Notes: a model not told the origin generated them from the sequence alone. A stretch of 64,000 nt of DNA from Marinobacter sp. C7 (GCF_022343555.1 NZ_JAKQZH010000006.1:86256-150255); one strand, 5' to 3'. Positions 18,205 through 27,010 are shown, counted from the first letter of the stretch. Numbers and translations are program-made.

Positions 18205-18231
18205 GGCTGGTTCCTCTCTTCACGTTTAACG

Positions 18232-19140
18232 TCAGGCATTCACCGCGCGAGCGGCAGTTTCGGATTCGGTTTCAGGTTCGGCCGCCGCCGGTTCCGGCTG
18301 GGCGACACCCTTGGCAGGCTCGACGACTTTCGGGCTGCCGTCTTTTTCCGGCAGCGCCGAGCCGCTTCGGTTGACCAGGAAGTCCACCAGGTAGTCCCGG
18401 GTCTTGTGGTAGGCCGGGTTCTGGAAGATGGTGGCCCGGGCCCGCGGGTGCGGGATGTCCACTTTGACGCTCTCGGCAATGCGGGCATTGGTGCCGTTGG
18501 ACATCAGGAAGATGCGGTCGGAGAGCAGAATGGCTTCGTCCACATCGTGGGTGATCATGAACACGGTCTGGCGGGTTTCTTCCCAGATCTTCACCAGTTC
18601 GTCCTGGATCACGCCCCGGGTGAGCGCATCCAGCGCGCCGAAGGGCTCGTCCAGCAGCAGGAGTTCCGGCTGGGTGGCGAAGGCCCGGGCAATACTGACC
18701 CGTTGGCGCATGCCCCCGGACAGCTGTGAGGGCTTTCTGTTCAAGGCGTGGTCGAGGCCTACCATTTTCAGGTAGCGCTCACTGTGCTCCTTCACCTTTT
18801 CCTTCGACCACTTGGGCCAGCGGGCCTGAACGGCAAACACGATGTTGTTCAGGGCCGTTTTCCAGGGCAGCAGGCTGTAGTTCTGGAACACCACCCCGCG
18901 CTCAAGACCGGGCCCTTTCACTTCCTTGCCGTTCATTACCACGTTGCCGGCACTGGCTTCGTCCAGGCCTGCCAGCACGTTCAGGATGGTGGACTTGCCG
19001 CAACCGGAGTGGCCGATGATGCAGACGAATTCACCTTTCTCCAGGGCGAAGCGGATATCCTCGAAGACGGTCAGCTCGCCGCCCTGGCCGTCCGGGTAGA
19101 CTTTGGACAGGCCATCTACTTCCAGGAATGACTTACTCAT
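18232..19140 (-). CDS. cynD: cyanate/nitrate-type ABC transporter ATP-binding protein
   Basis: A 302-residue ATPase of the NrtD/SsuB/TauB class. Walker A GHSGCGKST, signature LSGGMRQRV, Walker B LLLLDEPFGALD and the His switch (MITHDVDEA) are intact. A 45-residue tail rich in Ala, Glu and Pro after about 255 is extra. NrtD and CynD cannot be told apart by sequence; the cyanate assignment comes from the downstream cynS and the divergent CynF-type regulator. Confidence 0.85.
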   Translation of the reverse strand: MSKSFLEVDGLSKVYPDGQGGELTVFEDIRFALEKGEFVCIIGHSGCGKSTILNVLAGLDEASAGNVVMNGKEVKGPGLERGVVFQNYSLLPWKTALNNIVFAVQARWPKWSKEKVKEHSERYLKMVGLDHALNRKPSQLSGGMRQRVSIARAFATQPELLLLDEPFGALDALTRGVIQDELVKIWEETRQTVFMITHDVDEAILLSDRIFLMSNGTNARIAESVKVDIPHPRARATIFQNPAYHKTRDYLVDFLVNRSGSALPEKDGSPKVVEPAKGVAQPEPAAAEPETESETAARAVNA

Positions 19141-19195
19141 AACAGGTCTCCGTCAGGAGGGTTGAGGCCGGCACCGGCAATCGGTGCCGGACCGC

Positions 19196-20023
19196 TCATT
19201 CTTTGTATTCCACCAGCTTCTGGGCCTTGCCCAGCGCCAGGTCCAGCAGCATGCCCACCACCCCGATCATCAGGATGGAGAAGATCACACTGGCCAGATC
19301 CAGGTTGTTCCACTCGTTCCAGACGTAGTAACCGATGCCGGTGCCGCCCACGAGCATTTCCGCCGCCACGATGACCAGCCAGGCGATACCGATGGAGATA
19401 CGCATGCCGGTCAGGATGGTGGGTGCGGCGGCCGGCAGGATGACCGTCAGGGCAGTCTTGATCGGGCTCAGTTCGTGGGTCCGGGCCACGTTCACCCAGT
19501 CCTCCCTGACGTTGGCCACGCCAAAGGCGGTGTTGAGCAGCATCGGCCAGATCGAGCAGATGAAGATCACGAAAATGGCCGAGGCGTCGGAATCCTGGAT
19601 GATGAACAGCGCCAGCGGCATCCAGGCCAGCGGCGAGATCGGCCGCAGCACCTGGATGTAGGGGTTCAGGGCCTTGTACATCAGCGGCGACATGCCGATC
19701 AGGAAACCGATGGGCAGCGCGATGGCCATGGCCGCCAGGTAACCGGTCAGCACCCGGTAGACCGAATACGCCAACTGGATGCCGATGCCCTTGTCGTTGG
19801 CGCCGGCGTCATAGAATGGGTTGGACAACTCGGTCCAGGCCAGTTTGATCACCGCCGAGGGCGGCGGAACACGGGACTCCTGATCCGCTCCACCCATCAG
19901 CATTTCATACTCGGTCATTCCGGTCTGGGCTTCCGGGGGCTGGGTTGCCATCTCCCAGAGCCCCAGGGCCAGGATCAGGAACGACACCGACAGCAGCGCT
20001 GCCCGTACGTTCAGGGAAGCCAT
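19196..20023 (-). CDS. cynB: cyanate/nitrate-type ABC transporter permease
   Basis: A 275-residue inner-membrane permease of the NrtB/SsuC (BPD_transp_1) family with about six hydrophobic segments and the ATPase-coupling loop around NVREDWVNVARTHELSPIKT, a variant EAA motif. N-terminal ALLSVSFLILALGLWEMA is the first TM. It starts 2 bases after the cynA stop and ends 55 bases before cynD, so it is part of the same transcript. Confidence 0.85.
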   Translation of the reverse strand: MASLNVRAALLSVSFLILALGLWEMATQPPEAQTGMTEYEMLMGGADQESRVPPPSAVIKLAWTELSNPFYDAGANDKGIGIQLAYSVYRVLTGYLAAMAIALPIGFLIGMSPLMYKALNPYIQVLRPISPLAWMPLALFIIQDSDASAIFVIFICSIWPMLLNTAFGVANVREDWVNVARTHELSPIKTALTVILPAAAPTILTGMRISIGIAWLVIVAAEMLVGGTGIGYYVWNEWNNLDLASVIFSILMIGVVGMLLDLALGKAQKLVEYKE

Positions 20024-20025
20024 GG

Positions 20026-21450
20026 TTACACCCTCCCGATGTCGAAGCTGCGGGCATACTCTTCCGGACTGGCCGGGTCGAAGGTCTTGCCCATGATGGT
20101 GTGGGTCTTGTAGGTCTTGTCCGGCGCGGTGTAGCCCATCTCTTCCATGAGCTTTCCGGTCTCACCCGCCAGGTACACCTGCTCGGCGATGGCCTTGTAG
20201 TCCACATCACCCTCGATATAGCCCCAGCGCTTCATCTGGGTGAGGATCCAGACGCCCATGGAGTGCCAGGGGAACGGGTCGAAGTCGATGCGATCCGGTA
20301 CGTTCTTCACCTCGCCCAGGCCGTCGGCGTAATAGCCCGTGAGCACCTGCTGAATCACCGGTACCGGCTGGTTCAGGTAGTTCTTGGGCGCGATCGCTTC
20401 GGAGATTTCCTTGCGGTTATCCGGGTTATTGGAGTACTGGGTGGCGTCGATGATGGCGCGCAACAGGGCGCCGTAGGTATTCGGATTTTCGGTGGCAAAC
20501 TGCTGGCTGCAGGCGAAGGCACAGCAGGGGTGGCCCTCCCAGATATCCTTGGTGAGCATGTGGATGAAGCCCACTTTCTCCCAGACGGCCCGCTGGTTGA
20601 ACGGGTCCGGCGACAGGTAGCCATCGAGGTTCCCGGCCCGCAGGTTGGCGACCATCTCGGGTGGCGGAACCACACGGATCTGCACGTCCTTGTCCGGATC
20701 GATACCGTTTTCGGCCAGGTAGTAGCGCAACAGGAAGTTGTGCATGGAGTATTCGAACGGCACCCCGAATTTGAAACCTTTCCACTGTTTGGGATCCCGC
20801 TTGTCCTTGTGATCCACGTGCAGAACGATGGCCTGGCCGTTGATGTTCTCCACCGCCGGCATGATGAACGGTTCCGGTGTGGAACCGGCGCCCATGGTCA
20901 TGGCCAGGGGCATGGGTGTCAGCATGTGGGACGCGTCGTATTCGCCGGCCAGGGATTTGTCCCGCGCCACCGCCCAACCGGCGGTTTTGGTCACGGTGAC
21001 ATCAAGACCATAACGCTCGTAGAAACCCATGGGGTGAGCCATGATGATCGGCGTGGCGCAGGTGATCGGCACAAAGCCGACATTCAGTTTGGTTTTCTCA
21101 AGCTTGCCCAGGGATTCCTTCACCGCCGCCTTGGCCTTGTCCATGGGAAACACGCTGCCCAGCAGCGCGGCTGCCGTGCCCGCCCCCATCATCTTCATGA
21201 AGCTCCGGCGGCTATGGTCGTTATGGCCAAACACCGAGCGAACCACGGCGCTCTCGATCGCCCGGTCCATCATGGCCTCGGAATCCATGGCGTCTTCGGA
21301 AGCCGAACTGTCCTGGCTCGGCGATGGCTGAAGATTCAGTGACACCGACGGTGTTTCCTGCCCGGGTTTACACTCCGGGCATCCGCAGGTTTTTGCATGG
21401 ATCAGTGACTGGTCACCGTCAAACGGATTGCCAAGGCTTTTCGTGGTCAT
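20026..21450 (-). CDS. cynA: cyanate/nitrate-type ABC transporter substrate-binding protein (Tat-exported)
   Basis: A 474-residue periplasmic binding protein of the NrtA/CmpA family. A twin-arginine signal, SRRSFMKMMG at 80-89 followed by a hydrophobic stretch, implies folded export. It is preceded by an unusually long 79-residue N-region with a cysteine cluster (TCGCPEC, C22/C24/C27) and a Ser/Asp-rich linker; what this region does before cleavage is unknown. The mature part has NrtA-like text (LNVGFVPITCATPIIMAHPMG). First gene after the minus-strand sigma-54 promoter. Nitrate or bicarbonate as ligand remains possible; cyanate is favoured by context. Confidence 0.85.
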   Translation of the reverse strand: MTTKSLGNPFDGDQSLIHAKTCGCPECKPGQETPSVSLNLQPSPSQDSSASEDAMDSEAMMDRAIESAVVRSVFGHNDHSRRSFMKMMGAGTAAALLGSVFPMDKAKAAVKESLGKLEKTKLNVGFVPITCATPIIMAHPMGFYERYGLDVTVTKTAGWAVARDKSLAGEYDASHMLTPMPLAMTMGAGSTPEPFIMPAVENINGQAIVLHVDHKDKRDPKQWKGFKFGVPFEYSMHNFLLRYYLAENGIDPDKDVQIRVVPPPEMVANLRAGNLDGYLSPDPFNQRAVWEKVGFIHMLTKDIWEGHPCCAFACSQQFATENPNTYGALLRAIIDATQYSNNPDNRKEISEAIAPKNYLNQPVPVIQQVLTGYYADGLGEVKNVPDRIDFDPFPWHSMGVWILTQMKRWGYIEGDVDYKAIAEQVYLAGETGKLMEEMGYTAPDKTYKTHTIMGKTFDPASPEEYARSFDIGRV

Positions 21451-21565
21451 GGGGCACTCTCCCTACTCTTGGATTGTTTCTGCACTTTCGCGGTGCAACA
21501 AAGGTGCGAGTCAGACCCGAGCGTGTAACCGGTTCGGATCGGCTGCGCGTTGTGATATGGCTATC

Positions 21566-21580
21566 GCAGGGTTTGTGCCA
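21566..21580 (-). promoter_or_regulatory. sigma-54 promoter of the cynABDS operon
   Basis: On the minus strand TGGCAC, five bases, then CTGCG: the -24 GG and -12 GC elements at the required spacing, close to the consensus TGGCAC-N5-TTGCW. Transcription would begin near 21554, giving a leader of about 100 bases before cynA. The divergent gene encodes a sigma-54 activator. Confidence 0.75.
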
Positions 21581-21650
21581 ACTCCGCCATTCCCTTCTAA
21601 CCAATTGTTTCAGCTTATTTTTTAATTAAAAAACCGGTTCTGGATGAACT

Positions 21651-21701
21651 ACGATTTTTCGTGATTCACGAATTTTCGTGGCGTTGGCCACGATTTTTCG
21701 T
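21651..21701. promoter_or_regulatory. three ACGA-N4-TCGT palindromes, candidate CynF-binding enhancer
   Basis: Three 12-bp palindromes, ACGATTTTTCGT at 21651-21662, ACGAATTTTCGT at 21668-21679 and ACGATTTTTCGT at 21690-21701, are spaced 17 and 22 bases centre to centre. They lie about 103-142 bases upstream of the predicted cynA start of transcription, the usual range for sigma-54 enhancer sites. The third ends 2 bases before the cynF sigma-54 promoter, where a bound protein could also repress cynF. The rest of the 302-base cynA-cynF gap holds the two promoters, an A/T-rich block (21620-21633) and a short TGCAC hairpin in the cynA leader. Confidence 0.65.
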
Positions 21702-21703
21702 AG

Positions 21704-21720
21704 TTGGCACAGGGTTTGTT
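21704..21720 (+). promoter_or_regulatory. sigma-54-type promoter of cynF
   Basis: TTGGCAC followed by AGGGT and TTGTT: a good -24 element and a -12 element with TTGT in place of TTGC. It would start transcription near 21732, about 20 bases before the cynF ATG. Confidence 0.55.
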
Positions 21721-21752
21721 TGGTTATTTCCCGAACAACACAGGACAACCCC

Positions 21753-23681
21753 ATGAATACCCAAGCCAACATTGCCCCCTTGACTACTACCAGCTGGATT
21801 GAGCACCTGCCTGAGGCAGCGCTGCTCGTGGATGCCGGCCGGGACCTGATCGTCGCCGCAAACAGCGCCATGGGCCGGATGATTGGTAAAGACCGGCGCT
21901 CCCTGACAGGTACGCCCTGCACCCATCTGTTCACGGACCAACGCCCACAACTGATTGCCTTCACCGAAGAAACCCTGTTCCGAAGCCACGGCTGGAGCCG
22001 GGACTTCATGATCAAACATCGGGATGGCCACACCCTGGAGCTGGAAATATCTTCGTCACGGGTAGGTGAGGCGGAATCCCAGAATGTACTGCTACTGCTT
22101 CGGGACAGACGCCAGTTGCGCACGCTGCGCGAACGGCACGACGCCAACCACTACCATCGGGGCGGCCTGCTGGAGTGGCGACGGGTCGAAGAGCTGTTCA
22201 AGGACATGGAACGGGAAAACCAGCTCATCCTGCACGCCGTAGGGGAAGGCATCTACGGCGTCGACGCCGAGGGACGCACGACCTTCGCAAATCCGGCGGC
22301 GGAGCGCATGCTCGGCTGGCGCATTGATGAACTCATGGGCAGGGTCATTCACCGGGTGGTGCACCACTCCCACGAGGACGGCAGCCTCTATCCCCTGAAA
22401 GAGTGCCCGATCTACGCCGCCTTCCGGGACGCGAGCGTGAAACGGGTGGGCGAGGACTGGTTCTGGCGCAAGGATGGCACCGGCTTTCCGGTGGAGTACA
22501 CCAGCACGCCGATCCTGGATAATGGCCATCCGGTGGGTGCCGTGGTGGTGTTCCGGGACATTTCACCCCGCCTGCAGGCACAAAAGGAGCTGCAGCAGGC
22601 CCTGGAGGAAGTGGAGAGCCTCAAGCACCGCCTGGAGATGGAGAACGCATACCTGCAGGAAGAACTCAGCGCCGAATACCACTTCCATGAGATTTTTGGC
22701 CAGAGCGAAGCGATCAAGGCCATCGTCCGCCGCATTGGTATGGTCGCGCCCACGGATGCCAACGTATTGATTACCGGCGAGTCGGGAACGGGTAAGGAAC
22801 TGATCGCCCGGGCCATCCACCAATCCAGTACCCGCCGCGACCGACCGCTGATCCGGGTGAACTGTGCCGCGATTCCCAAGGACCTGTTCGAGAGTGAATT
22901 CTTCGGCCACATCAAGGGCGCTTTCACCGGCGCAGTCAGCGACCGGGTGGGCCGGTTCGAACTGGCCGACGGCGGCACCCTGTTTCTGGATGAGGTGGGC
23001 GAAATCCCCCTCGAACTGCAGGGCAAACTGTTACGGGTTCTGCAGGACCAACAGTTCGAGCGCGTGGGTGAAAACCGCACACGGGCGGTGGACGTCCGGG
23101 TCATTGCCGCGACTAACCGGGATCTGAAAGCGGAGGTGCAGGACAAAACCTTTCGGGAAGACCTCTACTTCCGCCTGAACGTATTCCCTATCGAATCCGT
23201 GCCACTGCGTCGGCGTGCCGAGGATATTCCCATCCTCGCCCGGGAATTCCTTAATCGGGCCTGCCAGAAGTTCAACCGCGCTCCTTTGATGTTGCGTGAG
23301 CGGGATGTGGAGACCCTGAAAGCCTACCACTGGCCAGGCAACGTCCGGGAGCTGGAAAACGTCATCGAACGCCAGGTAATCACCGCCGATGGCAAGCTGG
23401 ACCTTGATTTACCCGGATCGGAGGGCAGCGGCCGTCCTTCGGCAGAGGCAATGCCCCCTGCCCGACATTTCGACGGCGAACTGATGACGGAAAGCGAACT
23501 CCGGGATCTGGAAAAGCGGAACCTGATCCGGGCACTGGAGATGAGCGGTGGAAGGGTCTTTGGCGACGACGGGGCAGCGGCGCTGCTTGGCATCAAGCCG
23601 ACCACCCTGTCATCACGACTCAAAAAATGGAAACTCGAACCCAAAATGTTCCAGGACACCGCCACCGCCTTGCAGCAATGA
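21753..23681 (+). CDS. cynF: sigma-54-dependent PAS-AAA+-Fis transcriptional activator of the cyn operon
   Basis: A 642-residue enhancer-binding protein. Two PAS-like sensor domains (about 14-120 and 155-270) and a coiled-coil linker precede a AAA+ domain with Walker A GESGTGKE near 342 and the sigma-54-contacting loop GAFTGA near 389-394; a Fis-type helix-turn-helix ends the protein (DGAAALLGIKPTTLSSRLKKW). Start MNTQAN is chosen over a longer frame from 21678 because the latter would run across the promoter. Position and orientation match CynF of the Pseudomonas pseudoalcaligenes cynFABDS cluster, a known Fis-like sigma-54 regulator. Inducing signal unknown. Confidence 0.88.
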   Translation: MNTQANIAPLTTTSWIEHLPEAALLVDAGRDLIVAANSAMGRMIGKDRRSLTGTPCTHLFTDQRPQLIAFTEETLFRSHGWSRDFMIKHRDGHTLELEISSSRVGEAESQNVLLLLRDRRQLRTLRERHDANHYHRGGLLEWRRVEELFKDMERENQLILHAVGEGIYGVDAEGRTTFANPAAERMLGWRIDELMGRVIHRVVHHSHEDGSLYPLKECPIYAAFRDASVKRVGEDWFWRKDGTGFPVEYTSTPILDNGHPVGAVVVFRDISPRLQAQKELQQALEEVESLKHRLEMENAYLQEELSAEYHFHEIFGQSEAIKAIVRRIGMVAPTDANVLITGESGTGKELIARAIHQSSTRRDRPLIRVNCAAIPKDLFESEFFGHIKGAFTGAVSDRVGRFELADGGTLFLDEVGEIPLELQGKLLRVLQDQQFERVGENRTRAVDVRVIAATNRDLKAEVQDKTFREDLYFRLNVFPIESVPLRRRAEDIPILAREFLNRACQKFNRAPLMLRERDVETLKAYHWPGNVRELENVIERQVITADGKLDLDLPGSEGSGRPSAEAMPPARHFDGELMTESELRDLEKRNLIRALEMSGGRVFGDDGAAALLGIKPTTLSSRLKKWKLEPKMFQDTATALQQ

Positions 23682-23706
23682 GCGGAGCCCTGGACAACTT
23701 TTGCTA

Positions 23707-24888
23707 TCAGATCAATTCGATAGCCACGGCGGTGCCTTCGCCACCACCGATACAAAGCGAGGCGACACCACGCTTGAGCCCACGCTGCTTCAGGGCATTA
23801 ATCAGGGTAACGATGATCCGGGAGCCGGACGAGCCGATCGGGTGACCGAGGGCACAGGCGCCCCCATGGACGTTTACCTTCTCCGCCGGAAGCTTCAGCT
23901 CATTGATCGCCGCCAGGGTGACCACGGCAAAGGCTTCGTTGATCTCGAACAGATCGACATCATCCACCGTCCAGCCGGCCTTCTTGAGCACCTTCTCGAT
24001 GGAACCGATCGGCGCCAGGGTGAACTCCGAAGGCAGCCGTGCGTGGGTAGCATGGGCCACGATCCGGGCCTGGGGCGTCAGACCGCGAGCGTCCGCTTCC
24101 GCTGCGGAAGCCAGCACCAGGGCGGATGCGCCGTCACTGATGGAGCTGGAATTGGCAGCGGTCACGGAGCCGTCTTTGGCAAAAGCCGGCTTCAGCTGGG
24201 GGATCTTCTCCGGTTTGGCGTTGCCCGGCTGCTCATCCGTATCCACTTCGGTATCACCGCCACGACCGGAGACAGTCACCGGAACAATCTCGTCCCGGAA
24301 CCAGCCGTTTTCGATGGCGGCGAGGGATTTCTGAAGCGAACCGATGGCAAATTCGTCCATGGCCTGGCGACTGATGTCGAACTTGTCGGCGGTGCGCTGG
24401 GCGAAGACGCCCATCAGACCGCCTTCATAGGCATCTTCCAGGCCGTCCAGGAACATGCTGTCCAGCACCTGACCATGACCCATGCGCATACCCGCGCGGG
24501 CCTTGGGCAGCAGGTACGGCGCCTGACTCATGTTCTCCATGCCCCCGGCAATCATGATGTTGTTGGTGCCAGCCTTGATCTGATCGTGAGCCATGATGAC
24601 AGCCTGCATGCCGGAACCACACATCTTGTTGATGGTGGTGCAGCCTGAACTGTCCGGAATACCGGAAGCGCGGGACGCCTGGCGTGCCGGTGCCTGACCG
24701 AGACCGGCCGGCAGTACGCAGCCCATAATCACTTCCTGGACATCTGCCGGCTGCAAACCGGCCCGCTCGATGGCCGCCTTGATGGAAATAGCGCCCAGAT
24801 CCGGGGAACGCACAGAGCTCAGGGAACCCATCATGCCGCCCATGGGGGTGCGGGCGGAACCTGCAATCACCACATCGTTGTTACTCAT
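23707..24888 (-). CDS. acetyl-CoA C-acetyltransferase (thiolase II)
   Basis: A 393-residue thiolase that cleaves or forms acetoacetyl-CoA. The acyl-binding Cys90 in NKMCGSGMQAV, the His in ALGHPIGSSGSRI and the second Cys in LCIGGGEGTA are all present. It closes a three-gene minus-strand unit (SDR, acyl-CoA dehydrogenase, thiolase) that lies back to back with liuRABCDE, so it may finish leucine (acetoacetate) and isoleucine breakdown. It could equally serve as a biosynthetic AtoB/PhaA-type enzyme. Convergent with cynF, 25 bases between stops. Confidence 0.92.
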   Translation of the reverse strand: MSNNDVVIAGSARTPMGGMMGSLSSVRSPDLGAISIKAAIERAGLQPADVQEVIMGCVLPAGLGQAPARQASRASGIPDSSGCTTINKMCGSGMQAVIMAHDQIKAGTNNIMIAGGMENMSQAPYLLPKARAGMRMGHGQVLDSMFLDGLEDAYEGGLMGVFAQRTADKFDISRQAMDEFAIGSLQKSLAAIENGWFRDEIVPVTVSGRGGDTEVDTDEQPGNAKPEKIPQLKPAFAKDGSVTAANSSSISDGASALVLASAAEADARGLTPQARIVAHATHARLPSEFTLAPIGSIEKVLKKAGWTVDDVDLFEINEAFAVVTLAAINELKLPAEKVNVHGGACALGHPIGSSGSRIIVTLINALKQRGLKRGVASLCIGGGEGTAVAIELI

Positions 24889-24909
24889 AATCCAACCTCA
24901 TTCGATTTG

Positions 24910-26061
24910 TTACGCCCGGCCAAGTACCGAACGTGCAATGATTTCTTTCATGACCTCGGAAGTGCCGCCGTAAATCCGCTGCACCCGGGCATCGATAAAG
25001 TTCCGGGAAATCGGGTACTCGGTGGTGTAGCCATAGCCTCCGAACAGCTGCAGACAGCCATCGGCCACCCGGCACTGCATTTCCGTAGCGCTGTACTTGG
25101 CCATGGAAGCGGTGGGGGCATCGAGTTTGCCCTCCTCATATTCCCGAATGCACTGATCCACGAACGCCTTGTTCACCCGATAGTCGGTTTCCATACGGGC
25201 GATTTCGAAACGGGTGTTCTGCAGTTGGGCCAGCTTCTGGCCGAACAGTTCCCGCTCCTGGGTGTAGGTAACAGTCATATCCAGCGAACCACGGGCAGCG
25301 GCAACGCCCAGGGCGCCGATAACAAGGCGCTCCCTGGGCAGCTCACGCATCAGGTAGACGAAGCCCTGCCCTTCTTCACCGAGCAGCGCGGAGGCGGGAA
25401 TGCGCATGTCCGAGAAGAACAGTTCAGAGGTATCACCGGAGTGCTGGCCGATCTTGTCGAGGTTCCGGCCCCGGCTGAAGCCCGGCAATGAGGTATCCAC
25501 CAGGAACAGGCTGATCCCCCTGGCACCGGCGTTAGGATCCGTCTTGGCCGCAACGATCACCATATCGGCGTGCTGACCATTGGTGATAAAGGTCTTGGAG
25601 CCGTTCAGGATGTAGTCGTCACCGTCCCTGACTGCACTGGTCCGGATCGCCTGGAGGTCACTGCCGGCACCCGGCTCGGTCATGGCGATTGCACCCACCG
25701 CCTCACCGGAGACCATCTTCGGAAGCCACTGCTGTTTCTGTTGCTCATTACCGATGTGGCTGAGGTAGGGCGCGACAATATCGGAATGCACCATGACGTT
25801 GGTGGAAAGCGCACCGAAACCCATTCGGGCCATCTCTTCACCCACCACGACGGAGTATTGGAAAGGAGCACCGCAGCCGCCGCACTCCTCGGGCACGTCC
25901 ACGCACAACATGCCGGCGTTACCCAGTGTGCTCCAGAGTTCCCGGGGGACAATGCCGGATTTCTCCCAGGCTTCATAATGGGGCGCTACTTCGGTTTCCA
26001 GGGCCTTGATAACGGAATCCCGGAACAACGCGAGTTCTTCTTGATCGACAGGGTTGGTCAT
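24910..26061 (-). CDS. acyl-CoA dehydrogenase family protein
   Basis: A 383-residue FAD flavoenzyme. Start MTNPVDQ is preferred (SD-like AGGTGA); a GTG three codons earlier is possible. Family text includes AIAMTEPGAGSDLQ and FGGYGYTTEYP. The usual C-terminal catalytic Glu position reads YGGTSE (Gly instead of Glu), while helix G has PRERLVI with a Glu, the isovaleryl-/long-chain-type arrangement. The enzyme is therefore likely to act on branched or long acyl-CoAs. Second gene of the SDR-ACAD-thiolase unit. Confidence 0.85.
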   Translation of the reverse strand: MTNPVDQEELALFRDSVIKALETEVAPHYEAWEKSGIVPRELWSTLGNAGMLCVDVPEECGGCGAPFQYSVVVGEEMARMGFGALSTNVMVHSDIVAPYLSHIGNEQQKQQWLPKMVSGEAVGAIAMTEPGAGSDLQAIRTSAVRDGDDYILNGSKTFITNGQHADMVIVAAKTDPNAGARGISLFLVDTSLPGFSRGRNLDKIGQHSGDTSELFFSDMRIPASALLGEEGQGFVYLMRELPRERLVIGALGVAAARGSLDMTVTYTQERELFGQKLAQLQNTRFEIARMETDYRVNKAFVDQCIREYEEGKLDAPTASMAKYSATEMQCRVADGCLQLFGGYGYTTEYPISRNFIDARVQRIYGGTSEVMKEIIARSVLGRA

Positions 26062-26113
26062 GTCGCTCACCTGTATTTATCGGATCGCTTGTGGCAGATC
26101 ACGTGGGTATTGA

Positions 26114-26134
26114 GGGTCCGCTTGTGGCGGACCC
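26114..26134 (-). other. intercistronic hairpin between SDR and acyl-CoA dehydrogenase genes
   Basis: GGGTCCGC / GCGGACCC with a five-base loop, 12 bases after the SDR stop, without a T-tract. It may tune relative expression or mRNA stability within the operon. Confidence 0.45.
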
Positions 26135-26145
26135 TGTTCGTCAGA

Positions 26146-26907
26146 TCACTTGGGCGCCATGCGCAGTGCACAGTCGAGGCGGATCACCTCGCCATTGAGT
26201 ATCGGGTTACGCACCATCTGGTCCACCATCATGCCGAACTCCTCAGGCTTGCCAAGGCGCTTGGGGAACGGCAGGGTGGCAGCCAGGCTGTCCTGAACTT
26301 CCTGTGGCATACCAGCCATCATAGGGGTCATGAAGATGCCCGGGGCAATCGTATTTACCCGGATGCCTTCCCTCGCCAGCTCGCGGGCTGCCTGCAGGGT
26401 AAGGGCCACCACCCCGCCCTTGGAGGCACTGTAGGCGGACTGCCCGATCTGCCCCTCGAACGCAGCCACCGAGGCGGTGTTGATAATAACGCCACGCTCA
26501 CCGTCGGCATTGGGCTCACGCTGGGCCATTTCCGCCGCTGCCAGTCGCAGGATATTGAATGTTCCAATCAAATTGACCTGGATAACCTTGCTGAATTTCT
26601 CCAGAGGCATCACACCATCCCGGCCCAGGATCTTCGAAGCCGGAGCGATACCCGCACAGTTGACGGCAATACCGCAGGGGCCATGGGCTTCGCGGGCAGC
26701 GTTGATCGCAGCCTCAGCGCTCTCCGGCGAAGTCACATCACATTCGTGGAAGATTCCCCCGAGCTCGGAAGCGACCTTCTCACCCTGCTCTTTATTCACG
26801 TCCAGAATCGCCACCTTGCAGCCTGCGGCCGCCAGCGCACGCGCAGACGCCTCACCAAGACCGGAGGCACCACCTGTTACAATGGCCGGTACATTCTTGA
26901 ATTCCAT
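26146..26907 (-). CDS. SDR-family 3-hydroxyacyl-CoA dehydrogenase
   Basis: A 253-residue classical short-chain dehydrogenase: NAD-binding TGGASGLG at 11-18, VNCAGI, and catalytic Tyr/Lys in YSASKGG. It resembles type 2 / 2-methyl-3-hydroxybutyryl-CoA dehydrogenases (HSD17B10-like), which oxidise isoleucine-derived and short 3-hydroxyacyl-CoAs. First gene of the minus-strand unit, starting 52 bases from a LiuR-type operator. SD GAGGAG precedes the ATG. Confidence 0.85.
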   Translation of the reverse strand: MEFKNVPAIVTGGASGLGEASARALAAAGCKVAILDVNKEQGEKVASELGGIFHECDVTSPESAEAAINAAREAHGPCGIAVNCAGIAPASKILGRDGVMPLEKFSKVIQVNLIGTFNILRLAAAEMAQREPNADGERGVIINTASVAAFEGQIGQSAYSASKGGVVALTLQAARELAREGIRVNTIAPGIFMTPMMAGMPQEVQDSLAATLPFPKRLGKPEEFGMMVDQMVRNPILNGEVIRLDCALRMAPK

Positions 26908-26958
26908 CGTTCACTCCTCTTCTTGTAATCCGTTTATGTGCATTCGGACCAGAAAACC

Positions 26959-26981
26959 ACTTTACGTTTACGTAAACTTTA
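26959..26981. promoter_or_regulatory. LiuR-type operator between the SDR operon and liuRABCDE
   Basis: The 23-base element contains TTTACGTTTACGTAAA, flanked by ACT on the left and CTTTA on the right. It is palindromic, fits the TTTACGT-NN-ACGTAAA pattern known for LiuR regulators, and lies in the divergent gap (52 bases from the SDR start, 30 from liuR). A near copy is found upstream of the acyl-CoA synthetase at 59918-59940 (20 of 23 bases identical). Confidence 0.72.
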
Positions 26982-27010
26982 TCTAACCTTAGTCGAAAAA
27001 GGAAATCGTC

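Noticed and set aside
18232..21450. Nitrate transporter (nrtABD) annotation
   Set aside because: Families overlap, but the downstream cyanase and divergent CynF-type activator make cyanate the better-supported substrate; nitrate is not excluded.
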